This document shows, piece by piece, positions 54,986-63,523 of a stretch of DNA of 64,000 bases. Under the pieces are notes generated by a model. That model was not told where the DNA came from. It saw nothing but the letters and a program-made list of their open reading frames with translations, and did no database searches. Source of the stretch: Halalkalibacter urbisdiaboli. Lineage in GTDB: Bacteria; Bacillota; Bacilli; Bacillales; Bacillaceae_D. Position numbers and translations under genes: made by a program. Location of the stretch: the NCBI RefSeq assembly GCF_002156385.1, contig NZ_MVJM01000002.1, positions 1,092,814 to 1,156,813 of the forward strand. Direction: 5' to 3'. Each line of letters opens with the position of its first letter. The first letter of the stretch is position 1.

Positions 54986-55525
54986 TTACATTTCCAATTG
55001 TTTGTTACTTCGATTGTTTCGACTGGAACTTCCTTTTTTAGAGATGGTTAAAACAAGATAGGTAATAAAAATCCCGATACAAAAGCCGACTATAATGTCA
55101 AATGGATAGTGATGTCCAACAAAAACCCTTGAAACCATAACAAACAACCCGAAACAAAGTGCGAGAAAAAACCATTCTTTTCTTGCAATTGTCCATATGA
55201 GGAAAACAAAGACACCACATATTAATGCTTGGTCACTTGGGAAGGAAGGGGATGGCGATCGCTCTATTAATAGAGTTACATCATAGTCGACAAAGGGTCT
55301 TGAACGTTCAATTGTTTCCTTTAGAAAGCGATTAATAAGTAGGGCACAGGCGAGAGCAAGTAAACCAAAAGCGCCCTTGCCCCTCGTTTGTTTACGAATC
55401 AATAAAGAAAGGATGATTGCGATCATAATAGAAAGGCCGTAGCTTGAACCAAACACAAAAACTGCATCAAGAAACGATGATTGACCTGCGAAATCATTAA
55501 TGAGGCGAAACCATTGTAAATCCAT
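54986..55525 (-). CDS. PAP2-family membrane phosphatase (BcrC-like), with altered motif 2
   Basis: This is a 179-residue membrane protein with about five helices. PAP2 motifs appear in order: KETIERSRPF (motif 1), PSFPSDQALICG (motif 2) and SRVFVGHHYPFDIIVG (motif 3). In BcrC-type undecaprenyl-diphosphatases motif 2 reads PSDH, and the histidine is thought to act as general acid. Here the codon is CAA, glutamine. ATG 55525 follows AAGGAG. It may recycle undecaprenyl phosphate, but the substitution makes activity uncertain. Confidence 0.82.
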   Translation of the reverse strand: MDLQWFRLINDFAGQSSFLDAVFVFGSSYGLSIMIAIILSLLIRKQTRGKGAFGLLALACALLINRFLKETIERSRPFVDYDVTLLIERSPSPSFPSDQALICGVFVFLIWTIARKEWFFLALCFGLFVMVSRVFVGHHYPFDIIVGFCIGIFITYLVLTISKKGSSSRNNRSNKQLEM

Positions 55526-55571
55526 AGCAAGCTCCTTATTTAACTACTGATTTTTACCATCTTAACATGAA

Positions 55572-55612
55572 AGGTTGCCCTAAAGGCGATTTGTAACCTT
55601 TTAAGACAACCT
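55572..55612 (-). terminator. Probable terminator of speB
   Basis: On the minus strand AGGTTG pairs with CAACCT, and TTAAAAGG with CCTTTA, over a 10-base loop; TTC follows. It begins 20 bases after the speB stop. Confidence 0.65.
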
Positions 55613-55631
55613 CATCTGTCGTTTAGCGATC

Positions 55632-56504
55632 TTACTTAACCCAGCCTAGTAAGATTTCACGGATAAATTTGCTTGCGGCAATTTGAGTTTGCTCAGAGTG
55701 ATCATAAGCTGGAGCGACTTCAACTAAATCAGCTCCAATAACCTTTACATCCGATTCAGCAATCGCCACGATTGCTTCAAGTAATTCCTTTGATGTGATT
55801 CCACCGGCCTCTGCCGTACCAGTTCCTGGTGCGTGAGCGGGGTCAAGAACATCAATGTCAATCGTGACATAGACGTTACGTCCTGCAAGGGTCGGAAGGA
55901 TTTCCTTTAATGGCTTTGCTACATCAAATTTCGCCATATACATGCCTGATTCCTTTGCGTATTGAAATTCTTCACGCATTCCCGAACGAATCCCAAAGGA
56001 GTATACATTTTCTGGACCAATCAATCCACATGCTTTACGAATCGGTGTTGAGTGAGAAAGCGGTTCTCCCTCGTACTCTTCACGTAAATCGGCATGGGCA
56101 TCAATATGAATAATCGCCATATCGGCATATTTTTTATGCATCGCTTTAAAGATTGGCCATGATAAAAGATGCTCTCCACCTAATCCAATTGGAAACTTCC
56201 CATCAGCAATAAGCTTATCGAGGTATTCTTCTACCATATCTAAGCTACGCTCTGCATTTCCAAACGGTAGCGGAATGTCGCCTGCATCAAAGTAATGAAC
56301 CTCTTCAAGATGCTTGTCCATATAAGGACTGTATTCCTCCAAACCAAGAGAGGCTTCACGAATACGGCTCGGGCCAAATCTAGAGCCTGGACGAAAGGAA
56401 ACCGTCCAATCCATCGGCATACCATAAATAACCGCTTGTGCCTCTTCATAGCTTGGTTTACTCAAAATAAATACTTTTCCAGAGTAGGCTTCATCAAATC
56501 TCAT
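55632..56504 (-). CDS. speB: Agmatinase
   Basis: This ureohydrolase splits agmatine to putrescine and urea. The product is 290 residues. The manganese ligands are in GLGGEHLLSW, IIHIDAHADLREEY and VYVTIDIDVLDPAHAPGTGT. ATG 56504 follows AGGAGGA. The putrescine it makes is used by SpeE, which is encoded just upstream; a repeat element lies between the two genes. Confidence 0.96.
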   Translation of the reverse strand: MRFDEAYSGKVFILSKPSYEEAQAVIYGMPMDWTVSFRPGSRFGPSRIREASLGLEEYSPYMDKHLEEVHYFDAGDIPLPFGNAERSLDMVEEYLDKLIADGKFPIGLGGEHLLSWPIFKAMHKKYADMAIIHIDAHADLREEYEGEPLSHSTPIRKACGLIGPENVYSFGIRSGMREEFQYAKESGMYMAKFDVAKPLKEILPTLAGRNVYVTIDIDVLDPAHAPGTGTAEAGGITSKELLEAIVAIAESDVKVIGADLVEVAPAYDHSEQTQIAASKFIREILLGWVK

Positions 56505-56566
56505 TCATATTCCTCCTGCATTTTAAGCTGCTTTGCTGTTGTTTTGATTATATCGACACTGATGTG

Positions 56567-56656
56567 AGGCGGTCGGCTGCCGGCGCGAGGTGTCGCGCCT
56601 TTTAAACCCTCGAGCCTCCCGGTGGTCGGCTGCCGGCGCGAGGTGTCGCGCCTATA
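56567..56656 (-). repeat. Variant two-hairpin repeat, one full and one partial unit, between speE and speB
   Basis: On the minus strand the unit reads TATAGGCGCGA-CACC-TCGCGCC, then GGCAGCCGACC-ACC-GGGAGGCTC. The first stem (GGCGCGA/TCGCGCC) differs in sequence from the other arrays yet is fully paired, and the second hairpin has the same tandem G.A mismatches. The second copy starts after GAGGGTTTAAAA and ends in the middle of the second hairpin. The TAG of the TATAG edge is the speE stop codon. Confidence 0.88.
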
Positions 56657-57476
56657 CTAAGTCTGCTACGAATTTTGGTAGGGTGAATGCAGCTTTGTGT
56701 AGGTCTTTTGTGTAATAGTTTGTTTCGATTTCGTGGAAGCGGCTTTCTGGCACTTCTAGTGGATCGTGCTTTTTTGAGCCGATTGTAAATGTCCATAGAC
56801 CACTTGGGTATGTCGGGACATTTGCCACATATAAACGAGTAATCGGGAAGATTTCTTTTACGTCGCGTTGGACGTTTGCAATTAAATCAGGCGTGAACCA
56901 CGGATTATCTGATTGAGCGACGAAAATACCATCTTCTTTTAATGCTTTTGAAATCCCTTCATAGAAGCCTTTTTCAAAAAGCTTCACTGCCGGTCCAACA
57001 GGCTCAGTTGAATCAACCATGATCACATCATAAGCATTTTCTGCTTTTGCAATGTGCATAAACCCGTCATCTACTTGGACATCAACGCGTGCATCATCTA
57101 ATGCACCTGCAATCGTCGGTAAGTATTTTTTTGAGTATTCAATTACCTTCCCATCGATTTCAACGAGCGTTGCTTTTTCAACAGAAGGATGCTTTAGTAC
57201 TTCACGGATTACCCCGCCGTCACCACCACCAACGACAAGAACATGCTTTGGGTTAGGATGAGTGAATAGAGGAACATGAGCGACCATTTCGTGATAAACA
57301 AACTCGTCCTTTTCCGTAGTCATCACCATGCCATCGAGAATAAGCATGTTTCCGAACTCTTCCGTTTCAACAACATCCAATTGTTGGAATTCCGTTTTTT
57401 CCGTATGTAAAGTACGCTTAATTTTTGCTGTTATCCCGTAGCGCTCTGTTTGCTTTTCAGTAAACCATAATTCCAT
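56652..57476 (-). CDS. speE: Spermidine synthase
   Basis: This transfers the aminopropyl group of decarboxylated S-adenosylmethionine to putrescine. The product is 274 residues. It has the small N-terminal beta domain, [18 protein letters not shown], the acidic [15 protein letters not shown], and the catalytic aspartate in [13 protein letters not shown] 57476 follows GAGGTG. Its stop codon is the edge of a repeat unit, and the last residues FVADLV match family ends, so the repeat probably replaced at most a codon or two. Confidence 0.96.
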   Translation of the reverse strand: MELWFTEKQTERYGITAKIKRTLHTEKTEFQQLDVVETEEFGNMLILDGMVMTTEKDEFVYHEMVAHVPLFTHPNPKHVLVVGGGDGGVIREVLKHPSVEKATLVEIDGKVIEYSKKYLPTIAGALDDARVDVQVDDGFMHIAKAENAYDVIMVDSTEPVGPAVKLFEKGFYEGISKALKEDGIFVAQSDNPWFTPDLIANVQRDVKEIFPITRLYVANVPTYPSGLWTFTIGSKKHDPLEVPESRFHEIETNYYTKDLHKAAFTLPKFVADLV

Positions 57477-57781
57477 TAACGATCACCTCATTCTATTTTT
57501 CGTTGTGCATCATTAACAGGATGTTCAATTAAAGTCATCTTAACCCTTTAAAGACTTTATTTTTAGCACCTTTTTTTAGCTTGTCCTCTTAATCTATCCC
57601 TCTTTTTGACCTACATAAAACGGTCAATTCAAGATAACAAATGAAAGTATATATGAAAGAAAGAAAAAAGCAAGGAAAATTTGTCCAATCAAAATTTGAT
57701 GTTTAAAAATCACCTTTTCTACCAATCCTATTTGTAAAAAGACAGATTCTATTTCAACGATTCTATGAAGAGGTGACAAAC
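57477..57781. other. Divergent intergenic region between speE and pbpG
   Basis: This 305-base AT-rich stretch must hold the promoters of speE and pbpG. I looked for a sigma-F or sigma-G box in front of pbpG and a TTGACA/TATAAT pair for speE and found none that I would defend. No repeats or hairpins stand out. Confidence 0.6.
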
Positions 57782-59860
57782 ATGGAAGTCATCATTGATC
57801 GACGTACGAAACGACGAAGACGTTGGTTCCGACTCGTATTTCGTCTTATTTTATTATCTCTAGTACTTGCCGCAGGGGGAGCGGTCGCGTTACTTTCCTA
57901 CACAAAAATGCAAGGTCCTCCTCCACTGAATGTTTCACAAACGACTGTATTTTATGGGGACGATGATTCAACGATAGGTGAAAGCCATCAAGGGCAAAAT
58001 CGTTATTGGGTAGAGCTTTCTGAAATTTCCCCCTATGCTAAGAAAGCGACCGTTGCCATTGAAGACCGAAAGTTTTACCAGCACTTCGGCTTTGATCCGG
58101 TGAGAATTGGCGGCGCTGTGCTTGCAAATGTACGTAGCGGTCGGAAGTCACAAGGGGCCAGTACATTAACACAGCAATATGCACGGAACTTATACTTAAG
58201 TCATGATAAAACGTGGGCAAGAAAATGGAATGAACTTCTCTATTCCCTGCGTCTAGAAATGAATTACGAGAAGGACCAGATTTTAGAAGGATATTTAAAT
58301 ACCGTTTACTACGGTCACGGTGCTTACGGAATTGAAGCAGCCTCTGAGCATTTCTTTGGAAAGGATGCGAAAGAGTTAACACTAGCTGAAGCGAGTATGT
58401 TAGCCGGTATCCCAAAAGGGCCTAGCTATTATTCACCGTTATTTGATTATGACCGAGCCAAAAATCGTCAAGAGGTTGTTCTACAATCAATGGTAGAAAA
58501 CGGAGCTATTACTCAAGTAGAAGCGGATGAAGCGAAGAATGAGGAGCTTACCTTCATTCGAAAGGAATCCCATCAATCAGCCGATATCGGTCCGTACTTT
58601 CAAGACATTGTAGAAAAACAACTAATAGAAGAGGTTGGGATTGATCAAGCATTATTAGAAGCTGGCGGGCTCCATATTTATACAACACTCGATCCAGACA
58701 TGCAAAAGGAGGCGGAGCGTTGGGTTGAAGCGGAGATGCCTGGAGATTCCGAGCTGCAAACTGCTCTTGTGGCGATGAATCCTCGAAATGGTGATGTAAA
58801 GGCACTAATTGGTGGTAGAAACTATGGCGAGAGTCCATACAACCGAGCCACTCAAGCGAAGCGTTCACCAGGTTCCACCTTTAAGCCATTTTTATATTAC
58901 GCTGCACTTGAAAATGGCTTTACACCGGCATCGACCTTTTTGAGCGAACCGACAACCTTTACATATGATGATGGACGCGCCGAATACGCACCTAGTAATT
59001 TTAATAACAATTATGCCAACGATTTTATTACGATGCTCCAAGCAATTGCATTCTCAGATAATATCTTTGCTGTAAAAACGCATCTCGTTCTAGGGACAGA
59101 CAAACTAGTCGAGTTAGCGCAACGAGTAGGGGTTTCAAGTCCACTTAAAACTATTCCGTCACTCGCTCTTGGAACGCTACCTGTAAACGTGCTTGAAATG
59201 GTTCAAAGCTACAGTCCTTTTGCAAATGGCGGAAATCGTGTTGAGCCTAGATTTATTCGTAAAGTTGTTGACGCTAACGGAAATGTTTTATACGAAAGCA
59301 AGCCAAAGCTAGAAGCGGTTCTTGATCCAAAATTAACGTTTATCCTTACTGATATGATGACAGGCATGTTTGACCCTTATTTAAATGCACACACTTCGGT
59401 AACCGGGGGCTCCGTTGCTCACTTAATTAACCGTCCGGCTGCCGGCAAATCTGGTTCAACGTCAACAGATAGCTGGATGATTGGATATACCCCTCAGCTC
59501 GTGACAGGTGTGTGGGTCGGCTATGACCAAGGACAAACATTAAACCAAGCATCTGATGGCAAAATCGCCAAGCGAATTTGGGCAAATTTCACCGAGCATT
59601 CACTTAAGGATGATTTAAAATTAGCGTTCCACAAACCCGACGGTGTCGTTGGTGTCAAAGTCAACCCATCTAGCGGCTTACTAGCAACCGAAGCATGCCC
59701 TACACATCGTGTAATGTACTTCATCGAAGGAACCGAACCAACAAAAGCATGCCCGGACCCAGAAGTAGAAGGCGAAGAAGCCGAAACCGAAGCCATTGAA
59801 GAAGAAACCCACGAAAAAAAGAAAATCCTAGACAGACTCTTTGAATGGATTAGCCATTAA
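57782..59860 (+). CDS. pbpG: Class A penicillin-binding protein (PbpG/YwhE type)
   Basis: This is a bifunctional peptidoglycan synthase of 692 residues. A basic cytoplasmic N terminus and one membrane helix (about 16-40) lead to a GT51 glycosyltransferase with E94 in VAIEDRKFYQHFGFD and GASTLTQQYARNLYL. The transpeptidase domain has S365-T-F-K, S425-D-N and K556-S-G-S-T. The C-terminal tail is acidic. In B. subtilis the gene next to speE is the forespore PBP pbpG, which suggests a role in spore wall synthesis. ATG 57782 has GAGGTG upstream; a GTG three codons earlier is within that site. Confidence 0.93.
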   Translation: MEVIIDRRTKRRRRWFRLVFRLILLSLVLAAGGAVALLSYTKMQGPPPLNVSQTTVFYGDDDSTIGESHQGQNRYWVELSEISPYAKKATVAIEDRKFYQHFGFDPVRIGGAVLANVRSGRKSQGASTLTQQYARNLYLSHDKTWARKWNELLYSLRLEMNYEKDQILEGYLNTVYYGHGAYGIEAASEHFFGKDAKELTLAEASMLAGIPKGPSYYSPLFDYDRAKNRQEVVLQSMVENGAITQVEADEAKNEELTFIRKESHQSADIGPYFQDIVEKQLIEEVGIDQALLEAGGLHIYTTLDPDMQKEAERWVEAEMPGDSELQTALVAMNPRNGDVKALIGGRNYGESPYNRATQAKRSPGSTFKPFLYYAALENGFTPASTFLSEPTTFTYDDGRAEYAPSNFNNNYANDFITMLQAIAFSDNIFAVKTHLVLGTDKLVELAQRVGVSSPLKTIPSLALGTLPVNVLEMVQSYSPFANGGNRVEPRFIRKVVDANGNVLYESKPKLEAVLDPKLTFILTDMMTGMFDPYLNAHTSVTGGSVAHLINRPAAGKSGSTSTDSWMIGYTPQLVTGVWVGYDQGQTLNQASDGKIAKRIWANFTEHSLKDDLKLAFHKPDGVVGVKVNPSSGLLATEACPTHRVMYFIEGTEPTKACPDPEVEGEEAETEAIEEETHEKKKILDRLFEWISH

Positions 59861-60033
59861 TGACAATAGGCAAATTATAAGAAGCCTTACTATACAATGC
59901 GGTATAAATTCATGGATACAGCTTAGTTACGTTTAAAAATTGCCCAATAAAAAGCATTTTCGGCATTGGTTAATCCTACATATAAAAACATAAAGGTCTT
60001 TAATAATCATTTAGCCACAAACACACACTTATT

Positions 60034-60065
60034 AGGCCGCATGGGAAACCATGCGGCCTTTTTTT
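60034..60065 (+). terminator. Terminator downstream of pbpG
   Basis: AGGCCGCATGG and CCATGCGGCCT close a GAAA tetraloop and are followed by seven T. It is 174 bases beyond the pbpG stop. The intervening 59861-60033 shows nothing else. Confidence 0.92.
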
Positions 60066-60115
60066 GAGCAAAACCTGCAGACTCAACCTTCTTAATCGGC
60101 AAATCCAAACGAGCT

Positions 60116-60188
60116 TTCAGCGAATTTTTCAGTTTATCAGCGATTTTTTGAATTTTATCAGCGATTTTTTCAGATTATCAGCGAAAAA
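60116..60188. repeat. Short-period TTATCAGC repeat upstream of the ABC exporter
   Basis: TTATCAGC cores start at 60134, 60155 and 60175 (21 and 20 bp apart), with a decayed unit before them (TCAGCGAATTTTT). The minus-strand unit is CGCTGATAA with an A run behind it, the same family as the tracts around the NERD gene. Translated in the frame of the ABC ATPase it gives a false N-terminal extension. Confidence 0.75.
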
Positions 60189-60300
60189 GACGATCTTTAT
60201 CCCTCCTATATTCCCTCAACTTTATTCCTTTTTATCCCAAAAGAGTAAGTTTAGTGGTAAACTAACAGAGCGACAAAATTTAAGTGAAAGGGCGAATGTT

Positions 60301-61275
60301 GTGGAAACAATTGTTGAGGTACGAGGGATTAGCAAAAGGTATCGAAAAAGAAAAACGAAAGAATGGGTTACGGCAGTTAATGATGTTTCGTTTAACGTTT
60401 ACCGAGGAGAAGTACTTGGACTATTAGGCCCTAATGGAGCAGGCAAAACCTCTACGATTAAAATGATTTGTGGTTTGTTGCAAGCAGACACTGGCTCTAT
60501 CCACATTAACAAATTAGACGTACACAAGAATCGACTTCAAGCCTTGAATCATATTAGTGCCGTTTTAGAAGGAAATCGAAATTTATACTGGCGATTAACG
60601 GTACGTGAAAACCTTGAATATTTCGCTGGAAATCGAGGCTTTTCTCGCAAACAAGTGCAAGAGCAAATAGTAAGATTACTAGAGCAATTTCACTTAAAAG
60701 AGAAGGAGAACGAACTAGTAAACGGGCTTTCGCGCGGGATGCAGCAAAAGCTGGCTATTGCCGTAGCTTTATTAGCTAATACAAAAGTGATATTACTCGA
60801 TGAACCTACTTTAGGGTTAGATGTTGAAATTAGCCATGAGCTTCGTGAAATTTTAAAAGCTGTTGCAAAGGAAGAGCAGCGTACAATTATTATTAGCTCC
60901 CATGATATGCCCGTCGTACAAGAGCTTTGTGACCGAACGATCATCATTAATCAAGGAACAGTTGTAGTAGACGAAAAGCTCGAAAACTTACTTAAACTTT
61001 TTGAAACGAGTGCTTACTCGATTACATTAGGAGAACCCCTAAGTGTGATTCAACAACAGCAATTATCCTCTAGATTTCCACTCAGTCGATATACAGATAC
61101 ATTCCCGCACCCAGTCGTCGAAGTTAATTTTGAGCGTAGTAGTGAAATGTACGACCTGTTTGATATTTTTAGAGCGGAAGGAACCCTCGTCGAAAGCATT
61201 GATCGGATGACGATTGATTTTGAAAAAGTGTTTATGAAAATCGTAAAAGGAGAACAAACATATGAAGTTGTTTAA
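60301..61275 (+). CDS. ABC transporter ATP-binding protein (ABC-2 type exporter)
   Basis: This is the ATPase subunit of an exporter of unknown substrate. The product is 324 residues starting at GTG 60301, eight bases after AAAGGG. The P-loop is GLLGPNGAGKTSTIKMICGLL, the signature NGLSRGMQQKLAIAVAL, Walker B VILLDEPTLGLD, and the switch histidine is in IIISSHDM. A C-terminal extension of about 90 residues follows. DrrA/NatA-type exporters have this layout. It overlaps the permease gene by 14 bases. Confidence 0.9.
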   Translation: METIVEVRGISKRYRKRKTKEWVTAVNDVSFNVYRGEVLGLLGPNGAGKTSTIKMICGLLQADTGSIHINKLDVHKNRLQALNHISAVLEGNRNLYWRLTVRENLEYFAGNRGFSRKQVQEQIVRLLEQFHLKEKENELVNGLSRGMQQKLAIAVALLANTKVILLDEPTLGLDVEISHELREILKAVAKEEQRTIIISSHDMPVVQELCDRTIIINQGTVVVDEKLENLLKLFETSAYSITLGEPLSVIQQQQLSSRFPLSRYTDTFPHPVVEVNFERSSEMYDLFDIFRAEGTLVESIDRMTIDFEKVFMKIVKGEQTYEVV

Positions 61276-62035
61276 CTTGTTTCGGGCGAATTTCAGGAAA
61301 GAATTTATTGAAATGAAACGCTATTTACCAAACACTTTGGCTTTGCTTTTTACTTGTTATATTATTTTTCTCGCTACCTTTTTCGGAATTATGTTTATCG
61401 GAGACCCTTCAAATTTTGAATCAAATGTTCAATATTCAATCCTGAGTGTCGTCTTCTGGAGCTTGACGATGATGACGATGAACTTTATGGGGTATCTGAT
61501 TATTACGGAAGCTACTCGCGGTACATTGGAGCAGCTGTATATGTCTCCATTGGGCGTATGGAAAATTATGCTCGGTCGTATTATTAGCCAATTCACCTTG
61601 CAATCCTTGATGATGCTTATCTTACTTTATGCCGCGATGCTTACATCCGGTCAATGGTTAAATCTAAATCCTTTAACGACAATCCCGATTATCATCATGA
61701 CGATTGCGAGCATGGTCGGTGTCAGTTTTATGATCGCTGGGTTAGCGATTATCGTCAAACAAATTCAAGCCTTTTTGCAGATTTTCCAATTTATTTTAAT
61801 GGCACTCGTCTTTATTCCTCTATCAGCTGCCCCATTTTTAGTATTTGCTCCTTTTGTCAAAGGCGTGAATATGGTCAGAGAAGTCATGATGGAGAATCTA
61901 ACGTTTACTGAAATTGCCTTAACCGATTATGGGATTTTAATACTTAATGCCGTCATTTATTTAATAGGAGGCTTGTTCGTCTTCAATTACTGTGAACGAA
62001 TAGCAATGAAGAAAGGGTTGCTCGGACAGTATTAA
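61262..62035 (+). CDS. ABC-2 type transporter permease
   Basis: This is the membrane partner of the preceding ATPase. The product is 257 residues with six hydrophobic segments. The conserved region ATRGTLEQLYMSPLGVWKIML before helix 3 is typical of ABC-2 permeases of the drug, antibiotic or Na+ exporter type. ATG 61262 follows AAAGGAG. The substrate cannot be read from the sequence. Confidence 0.88.
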   Translation: MKLFNLFRANFRKEFIEMKRYLPNTLALLFTCYIIFLATFFGIMFIGDPSNFESNVQYSILSVVFWSLTMMTMNFMGYLIITEATRGTLEQLYMSPLGVWKIMLGRIISQFTLQSLMMLILLYAAMLTSGQWLNLNPLTTIPIIIMTIASMVGVSFMIAGLAIIVKQIQAFLQIFQFILMALVFIPLSAAPFLVFAPFVKGVNMVREVMMENLTFTEIALTDYGILILNAVIYLIGGLFVFNYCERIAMKKGLLGQY

Positions 62036-62052
62036 CATAGTCTTACATTCAA

Positions 62053-62078
62053 AAGGAGAAGGAAATTCCCCTCTCCTT
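62053..62078. terminator. Hairpin between convergent permease and odhB genes
   Basis: AAGGAGA and TCTCCTT pair, with an inner GG/CC pair. The stem is short and the U tract is weak in both directions. Confidence 0.45.
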
Positions 62079-62088
62079 AAGTTCTTGT

Positions 62089-63315
62089 TTAGCCTTCTAG
62101 AAGTAATGCTTCTGGATCCTCTAGCAATTGTTTCACTTTTACTAAAAAGCTAACTGCTTCCTTCCCGTCAACGATTCTGTGATCATATGAAAGAGCAATA
62201 TACATCATCGGGCGATTTTCAATTTTCTCTTTATCAATTGCAACTGGTCGCCACTGAATGGTATGCATTCCTAAAATTCCAACCTGTGGTGCATTTAAAA
62301 TCGGTGTGAGCCGAATACGCCTCCATTTGTAATTCGTAAAGGTGCCACCTTGAAAATCAGCAAGCGATATTTTATTGTCACGCGCTTTTTTCCCTAATTG
62401 ACTGATACCACGTTCAATACCGGCAAAGCTAAGGCGGTCCACATCACGAAGAACAGGAACAACAAGTCCTTTGTCTGTCGAAACGGCACAGCCAATGTCA
62501 TAATGCTTCTTTATAATTAACTTATCGCCATCAATTTCTGCATTTAACAAAGGAAATTCCTTTAAGGCGCTTACAACTGCCTTTGTAAAAAACGACATAA
62601 ACCCGAGCTTTACGTTATTCTTCTCAACAAACGCTTCCTTACGACGCTGACGAACATCCATTACTGCTGTTAAATCGACTTCATTAAAGGTCGTTAGCGT
62701 CGCCGCTGTTTTCTGCGATTCAACTAGACGCTTGGCAATAGTTTGACGACGAGGAGACATTTTCACTCGCTCTACCTGCTTATGAGCTTGTTGTTGTGTT
62801 ACTGGTTTTTGTGGTGCTTTTTCTAAAGATGGTTTATGTTCAAACGTCTCAACATCGTGCTTACGCAGTCTTCCTAATGAGTCTGGTGTTCGTACTTGGT
62901 TTAAGTCAATTCCATGCTCACGTGCATATTTGCGTGCTGCTGGTGAGGCAATTGGCTTAGCCCCTGTTTCCTTAGGTTGTTGATTAAATGGATGTTCTTC
63001 CGGTTTCAGCTCTTCATTCTTCTTTTCCTTTTCTACTTTTGATGATTGATTCGACTCTACCGTCTTCCCTTTTTCAGCGTATTCATCAATAACTGCGATA
63101 ACCTCGCCAATCTCAACACTATCACCTTGTTCTCTTTTTATTTCTGTTAGGAAACCAGCATGTTCTGTGGTTATTTCGACGTTCATTTTATCTGTTTCAA
63201 GCTCAGCAATGTATTCACCCTGGTTTACATAGTCTCCAACCTGCTTTAACCATGCTGCAATCGTTCCCTCTTTAATGGACTCAGCAAGCTCCGGCACCTT
63301 AATTTCAATCACCAC
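62089..63315 (-). CDS. odhB: 2-oxoacid dehydrogenase E2 (OdhB-like) with an internal scrambled segment
   Basis: The protein has 408 residues: a lipoyl domain (about 1-77, with the lipoyl lysine in [11 protein letters not shown]), a peripheral-subunit-binding domain ([19 protein letters not shown]) and a catalytic acyltransferase domain ending in [16 protein letters not shown]. OdhB proteins normally have a segment like [20 protein letters not shown]. Here it reads [18 protein letters not shown] one-base insertion after ACG and a ten-base deletion before ACACCG would explain this, because the shifted frame still spells ITNGGVFGS. The reading frame is restored, but a conserved part of the active domain is lost. 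No odhA is adjacent. It may be a decaying copy. Confidence 0.85.
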   Translation of the reverse strand: MVIEIKVPELAESIKEGTIAAWLKQVGDYVNQGEYIAELETDKMNVEITTEHAGFLTEIKREQGDSVEIGEVIAVIDEYAEKGKTVESNQSSKVEKEKKNEELKPEEHPFNQQPKETGAKPIASPAARKYAREHGIDLNQVRTPDSLGRLRKHDVETFEHKPSLEKAPQKPVTQQQAHKQVERVKMSPRRQTIAKRLVESQKTAATLTTFNEVDLTAVMDVRQRRKEAFVEKNNVKLGFMSFFTKAVVSALKEFPLLNAEIDGDKLIIKKHYDIGCAVSTDKGLVVPVLRDVDRLSFAGIERGISQLGKKARDNKISLADFQGGTFTNYKWRRIRLTPILNAPQVGILGMHTIQWRPVAIDKEKIENRPMMYIALSYDHRIVDGKEAVSFLVKVKQLLEDPEALLLEG

Positions 63316-63444
63316 TATCGCCTCCTAAGCTTTTTCCGAACGATATTTTACCTAATTTTAGAGTAGGGTAGGGGTTACGAACAACTTAGATTTGTAAAGA
63401 AATTGGAATTTATGTAAAATATATATGGATAGAATTACATTAAG

Positions 63445-63475
63445 ACCACCCTTGGCGTATAAGGGTGGTTTTTAG
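63445..63475 (+). terminator. Orphan terminator-like hairpin
   Basis: ACCACCCTT and AAGGGTGGT form a 9-bp stem followed by TTTTTAG on the plus strand. No plus-strand gene precedes it directly, so it may be a remnant left by the rearrangement that brought in the transposase. Confidence 0.5.
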
Positions 63476-63523
63476 TTGAATTTAAGATATAAATTTAATT
63501 TAAAACAAAATAAAAAAGAGATT

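Noticed and set aside
57601..57781. Sigma-F promoter for pbpG: GTATA at 57647 and GGAAAATTTG further down.
   Set aside because: The spacing is 22 rather than about 15 bases and the -10 has a mismatch.
60064..60300. 79-residue N-terminal extension of the ABC ATPase.
   Set aside because: It translates the terminator T run and TTATCAGC repeats; GTG 60301 has a good ribosome site and the family N terminus.
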